From: Flavobacteriaceae bacterium UBA6268
GTDB taxonomy: Bacteria > Bacteroidota > Bacteroidia > Flavobacteriales > Flavobacteriaceae
Direction of reading: 5' to 3'
Assembly (NCBI GenBank): GCA_002440705.1
Contig: DJVA01000027.1
Location: forward strand, 1 to 60,977
DNA length: 60,977 bases
Both the position numbers and the translations under genes were made by a program. Below are positions 58,559 through 60,977 of this stretch, piece after piece. The stretch's first letter is position 1, and each line of letters opens with the position of its first letter. The notes beneath the pieces were generated by a model. It was not told the origin of the DNA. It searched no databases and was given only the letters and a program-made list of their open reading frames with translations.

Positions 58559-59350
58559 ATGCCAACAGACATCATTTTACACGATCGTGAAATCGAATTG
58601 CAATCGCATACGATTTCCGTACAACAAAACAACTCGAGTACCAGTGCCTATGCCCGGTTGATGGTCAATGCCCAACAACACAGCGTCAACCTCAGCTTGG
58701 GCAACGGCACTACCTTATCAGGAAACCTGTTGCTGGGCAGTACCAAAATTTCACAGACCCATGGAATCATTACCAACAAGGCGGTAAAATGTGCTCAATT
58801 GCTCAGCAACAATGCCGAAATAGGGGAACTCAAGGTCTGCAAGGGCGTTACAGAAAACCTCAGTAATGGGAAAGTCCTTGTCTATGGCAAACCCAATAAG
58901 GTGGCCATCAAACTGGATGGTGCGCAAGAGCGTGTAGGCATCGGGACCAGCAATCCCGGTTTCAGCCTGCATGTGGAAGGGACCATTGCGGGTAGGGGTC
59001 CCTATATGAGCCTTTCGGACGGGCGTTGTAAAACACAAGTACAGCCCATCGGGAATAGTGTACAAACACTGCTGGCTCTGCAGGGCGTCCAATTTCATTG
59101 GAAAGACGTTCCGTTGACGGGCCCCAAACCTCCCAAAACCAAACAATGGGGGTTCATTGCCCAGGAAGTGGAAAAGGTATTGCCCGAATTGGTCTCCAAA
59201 GACCAGGAAGGGCGCCGTTCTGTAGCCTATGGGGCCCTAGTGCCCTTGTTGGTAGAAGGCATCAAGGAACAGCAACAACAATTAGAACGGTTGGAAGCAC
59301 GGCTGCAACAACTGGAATCCTTGCTTACAAACCCCAAAAACCATGCGTAG
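58559..59350 (+). CDS. Tail-fibre-type protein with S74 intramolecular chaperone domain
   Basis: 263 residues. A repetitive beta-rich N-terminal part (about 1-140, ending VGIGTSNPGFSLHVEG) precedes a C-terminal peptidase S74/chaperone-of-endosialidase domain (about 150-235) with the self-cleavage site SLSDGRCK (Ser153-Asp154, Lys158) and WGFIAQEVEKVLPELV. A Gln/Leu coiled coil at about 234-256 would trimerise it. There is no signal peptide. Such proteins form trimeric fibres in phages and surface structures. It overlaps the SGNH gene by 8 bp. Confidence 0.85.
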   Translation: MPTDIILHDREIELQSHTISVQQNNSSTSAYARLMVNAQQHSVNLSLGNGTTLSGNLLLGSTKISQTHGIITNKAVKCAQLLSNNAEIGELKVCKGVTENLSNGKVLVYGKPNKVAIKLDGAQERVGIGTSNPGFSLHVEGTIAGRGPYMSLSDGRCKTQVQPIGNSVQTLLALQGVQFHWKDVPLTGPKPPKTKQWGFIAQEVEKVLPELVSKDQEGRRSVAYGALVPLLVEGIKEQQQQLERLEARLQQLESLLTNPKNHA

Positions 59351-60833
59351 AGTAGCAGTAATAGGCGATTCGGCCATGTGGGGGCAAGGACTGCGGCAGG
59401 AACAGAAGTACGCCTTCAAATTGGTGGAGTGGCTTAAGGCCCGCGGGTACGGCTACGAACTGGATCCCAAGGATTTCATTCCGCATTCGGGGGCCATCAT
59501 TGGCGATCGAAGCCAGGAAGCCTTGAATTCCGAAGGGCTGCCCACGCTTTTGAGTGAAAAGCACCGTAACGGCTATGCCAAATTTTCCCCAGAAGTTCCA
59601 ACCGATTATCCCAGCATCTACAAGCAAGTAGGGGACCTTCCACATCCGGAAACGGTGGAACTCCTTATCATGAACGGAGGCATGAACGACGTAGGCATGA
59701 ATACCCCAGTAGAGGAGGAAGGGAGGGATTTCAATATCGTCGTGCACCAAAAAATTAGGGAAGTCGTCAAAACCCGATTGCAACGATTGTTGGAACATGC
59801 CCATGCCACCTTTCCAAACGCCCAGATCATGTACATTGGGTATTATCCCGCTTTAGGACCCCAATCACAAATACCTTTGGAATACTACCAACTCATCTTT
59901 GGCTCCTCAGTATTGTTGGGTACCATCTTTTCTCCTTTCATCATTGGAGCAGCGGTTGAAAAGGTTGAAACCACCAAAAAGCAAGCCCTGGAACTGTACC
60001 AAGCCTTTCACGTACATGCCTGCCAAAAGGTAGCCGAATTTAACAGCGAACACCGGGCAAACGTATTGTTTTGCCACTCGGGTTTTAAACAAGAAAACGC
60101 CATTTTTGGGAGGGGAGAACCTCTTGTGTTTGGTCCTGGGGACGATTGCGATCCAGAGGTTTTTGAGGGGCGCGGGGTGTATTGCAAATTGGCTTTTGAG
60201 GTGGATGCCGACCGATTGGCCAACGAACCTACCGATATCGACGCGCAACATTATGCCACCTGTACCCAGGCGTACCTGTTGCATCCCAATGTGGCAGGAG
60301 CCAACCAATATGCAAAAACCATGGGCGAAAATCTCACACGTACCGTGGAGTTCAGTTTGCGGGAGGCTTTAACGGAAGTGACCCAAGGGCCATTGTCCAT
60401 CAGGAAAGCCACACAGAAACTGCGGTTCAAGCAGTACGGGGTTACCAACATCAAGCAGTTGCTGCATTTTGGCAGGGTGCATACGCTGTACGTACAATAC
60501 GACCTCAACATCCGGGTGGCTCCAAGCGATCCCGATATTTTCCCCAAAGACGGACTGTTCGACTTTGGTTGGGGCAAGGAGCGCATCCCGTTGGCCTTTA
60601 CAGGGCCCAATGCGCTGCATTCCAAGTACGCCCTGTTGGAAATCTTCGAAAAAAGGACGCTCAGTGAAATTATCCAGTTCCAGGTGTTCTTGCCGGCCAT
60701 TCCCAGTACGATCAATTTTTCATTGTCGTTGGTACTATACGTGAACGGCTACGAACTAACGCGCACCTTCCTAGAACCTAAGGATTTTACCAAGACCCGC
60801 AGCCAATGGACTTGGAAAGAAGTGATTCAATGA
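59343..60833 (+). CDS. SGNH/GDSL hydrolase-like protein with C-terminal extension
   Basis: 496 residues. The SGNH core shows block I GDSAMWGQ (Ser10), block III NGGMNDV (111-117; Asn115) and block V YLLHPNVAGANQYA with the catalytic His. The Asp expected three residues before this His is Tyr, so the triad may be reduced to a Ser-His dyad. The last 150 residues (about 345-496) are beta-rich and unrecognised, perhaps a carbohydrate-binding part. No signal peptide. Translation is coupled to the S74 gene by the 8-bp overlap. Likely an esterase on acylated glycans, by family. Confidence 0.8.
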   Translation: MRRVAVIGDSAMWGQGLRQEQKYAFKLVEWLKARGYGYELDPKDFIPHSGAIIGDRSQEALNSEGLPTLLSEKHRNGYAKFSPEVPTDYPSIYKQVGDLPHPETVELLIMNGGMNDVGMNTPVEEEGRDFNIVVHQKIREVVKTRLQRLLEHAHATFPNAQIMYIGYYPALGPQSQIPLEYYQLIFGSSVLLGTIFSPFIIGAAVEKVETTKKQALELYQAFHVHACQKVAEFNSEHRANVLFCHSGFKQENAIFGRGEPLVFGPGDDCDPEVFEGRGVYCKLAFEVDADRLANEPTDIDAQHYATCTQAYLLHPNVAGANQYAKTMGENLTRTVEFSLREALTEVTQGPLSIRKATQKLRFKQYGVTNIKQLLHFGRVHTLYVQYDLNIRVAPSDPDIFPKDGLFDFGWGKERIPLAFTGPNALHSKYALLEIFEKRTLSEIIQFQVFLPAIPSTINFSLSLVLYVNGYELTRTFLEPKDFTKTRSQWTWKEVIQ

Positions 60834-60848
60834 ACAATTGAAAAACAA

Positions 60849-60927
60849 TGTCATGCTGAGCCTGTCGAAGCATCTAGGTATTTCGTGAAGTTGATTAGAA
60901 AGATGCTTCGACAAGCTCAGCATGACA
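60849..60927. repeat. Large inverted repeat of the interspersed family
   Basis: The left arm (60849-60875, beginning TGTCATGCTGAGCCTGTCGA) and the right arm (60901-60927, ending in CTCAGCATGACA) are complementary over 27 bases with one mismatch, around a 25-base spacer. The arms are one complete and one inverted copy of the family seen in R1 and R2. It can act as a terminator for the SGNH gene. Confidence 0.8.
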
Positions 60928-60977
60928 GTCTTTCATTCGGCTTCGCCCGAATCTTAGTTATACCATAAAAATTGTCA

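Overview
The window is ordinary chromosome from a member of the Bacteroidota, most likely a marine-type Flavobacteriaceae. This rests on the gene content: BshA of bacillithiol synthesis, a Bacteroidota-type LptD and TamB, a MutS2-like protein without an Smr domain, DUF4159, DUF4476 and DCC proteins, and a fused E1 alpha/beta oxoacid dehydrogenase. The promoter signals agree, because many genes carry the Bacteroidota -7 element TAnnTTTG and Shine-Dalgarno sequences are rare. I see no insertion sequence, integrase, CRISPR array or rRNA. The only tRNA is the 3' part of a tRNA-Arg at the left edge, followed by three 77-bp tandem repeats that carry terminator-like hairpins.

Layout. 0.4-4.6 kb, minus strand: RNA modification and housekeeping genes (THUMP-like methyltransferase, DUF4159, RsmE, TfoX-like, TsaD). 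4.6-17.6 kb: envelope biogenesis (TamB, LptD, amidase, MCE/MlaD) with RidA, followed by a membrane Fe-S / CCG redox gene pair. 17.6-28.6 kb: a GH3/serine-hydrolase fusion, BshA, a beta-barrel protein, an FAD/Fe-S dehydrogenase, an LpxH-like phosphatase, AroC and a DAACS symporter. 28.7-32.6 kb: DUF4476, MscS and two secreted proteins sharing an N-terminal module. 32.7-35.7 kb: a three-gene operon of ATP-grasp ligase, N-formylglutamate amidohydrolase-like hydrolase and DUF1704/QEGLA metallopeptidase. 35.7-39.1 kb: DCC protein, MutS2-like, Ung and a 35-residue membrane microprotein. 39.2-42.2 kb, minus strand: a tight operon of 2OG-Fe(II)-like oxygenase, SUI1/YciH factor, nucleoside phosphorylase and a signal-less substrate-binding-protein-like protein. 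42.3-46.6 kb: E1 alpha/beta, a lipoprotein, an OmpA-family protein and TerC. 46.6-50.8 kb, minus strand: a gluconate operon (gluconolactonase-like lipoprotein, gluconokinase/6-phosphogluconate dehydrogenase fusion, GntP permease). 51-55.2 kb: MFS exporter, an EF-G paralogue lacking the catalytic His, and a small coiled-coil protein. 55.2-61 kb: an interspersed-repeat-rich spacer, then a four-gene accessory cluster (metallophosphoesterase, MurE-like ligase without the UDP-binding domain, S74 tail-fibre-type protein, SGNH hydrolase), closed by a large inverted repeat.

Two loci are the best candidates for undescribed systems. In the 32.7-35.7 kb operon, a carboxylate-amine ligase and a peptidase of the tubulin-tyrosine-carboxypeptidase family sit together, which suggests a bacterial add/remove system for terminal residues. 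In the 55.7-60.8 kb cluster, a cut-down MurE-type ligase sits next to a phosphoesterase, a self-processing fibre protein and an esterase. A promoter pattern that places transcription starts at the start codon (leaderless mRNAs) recurs at four genes.
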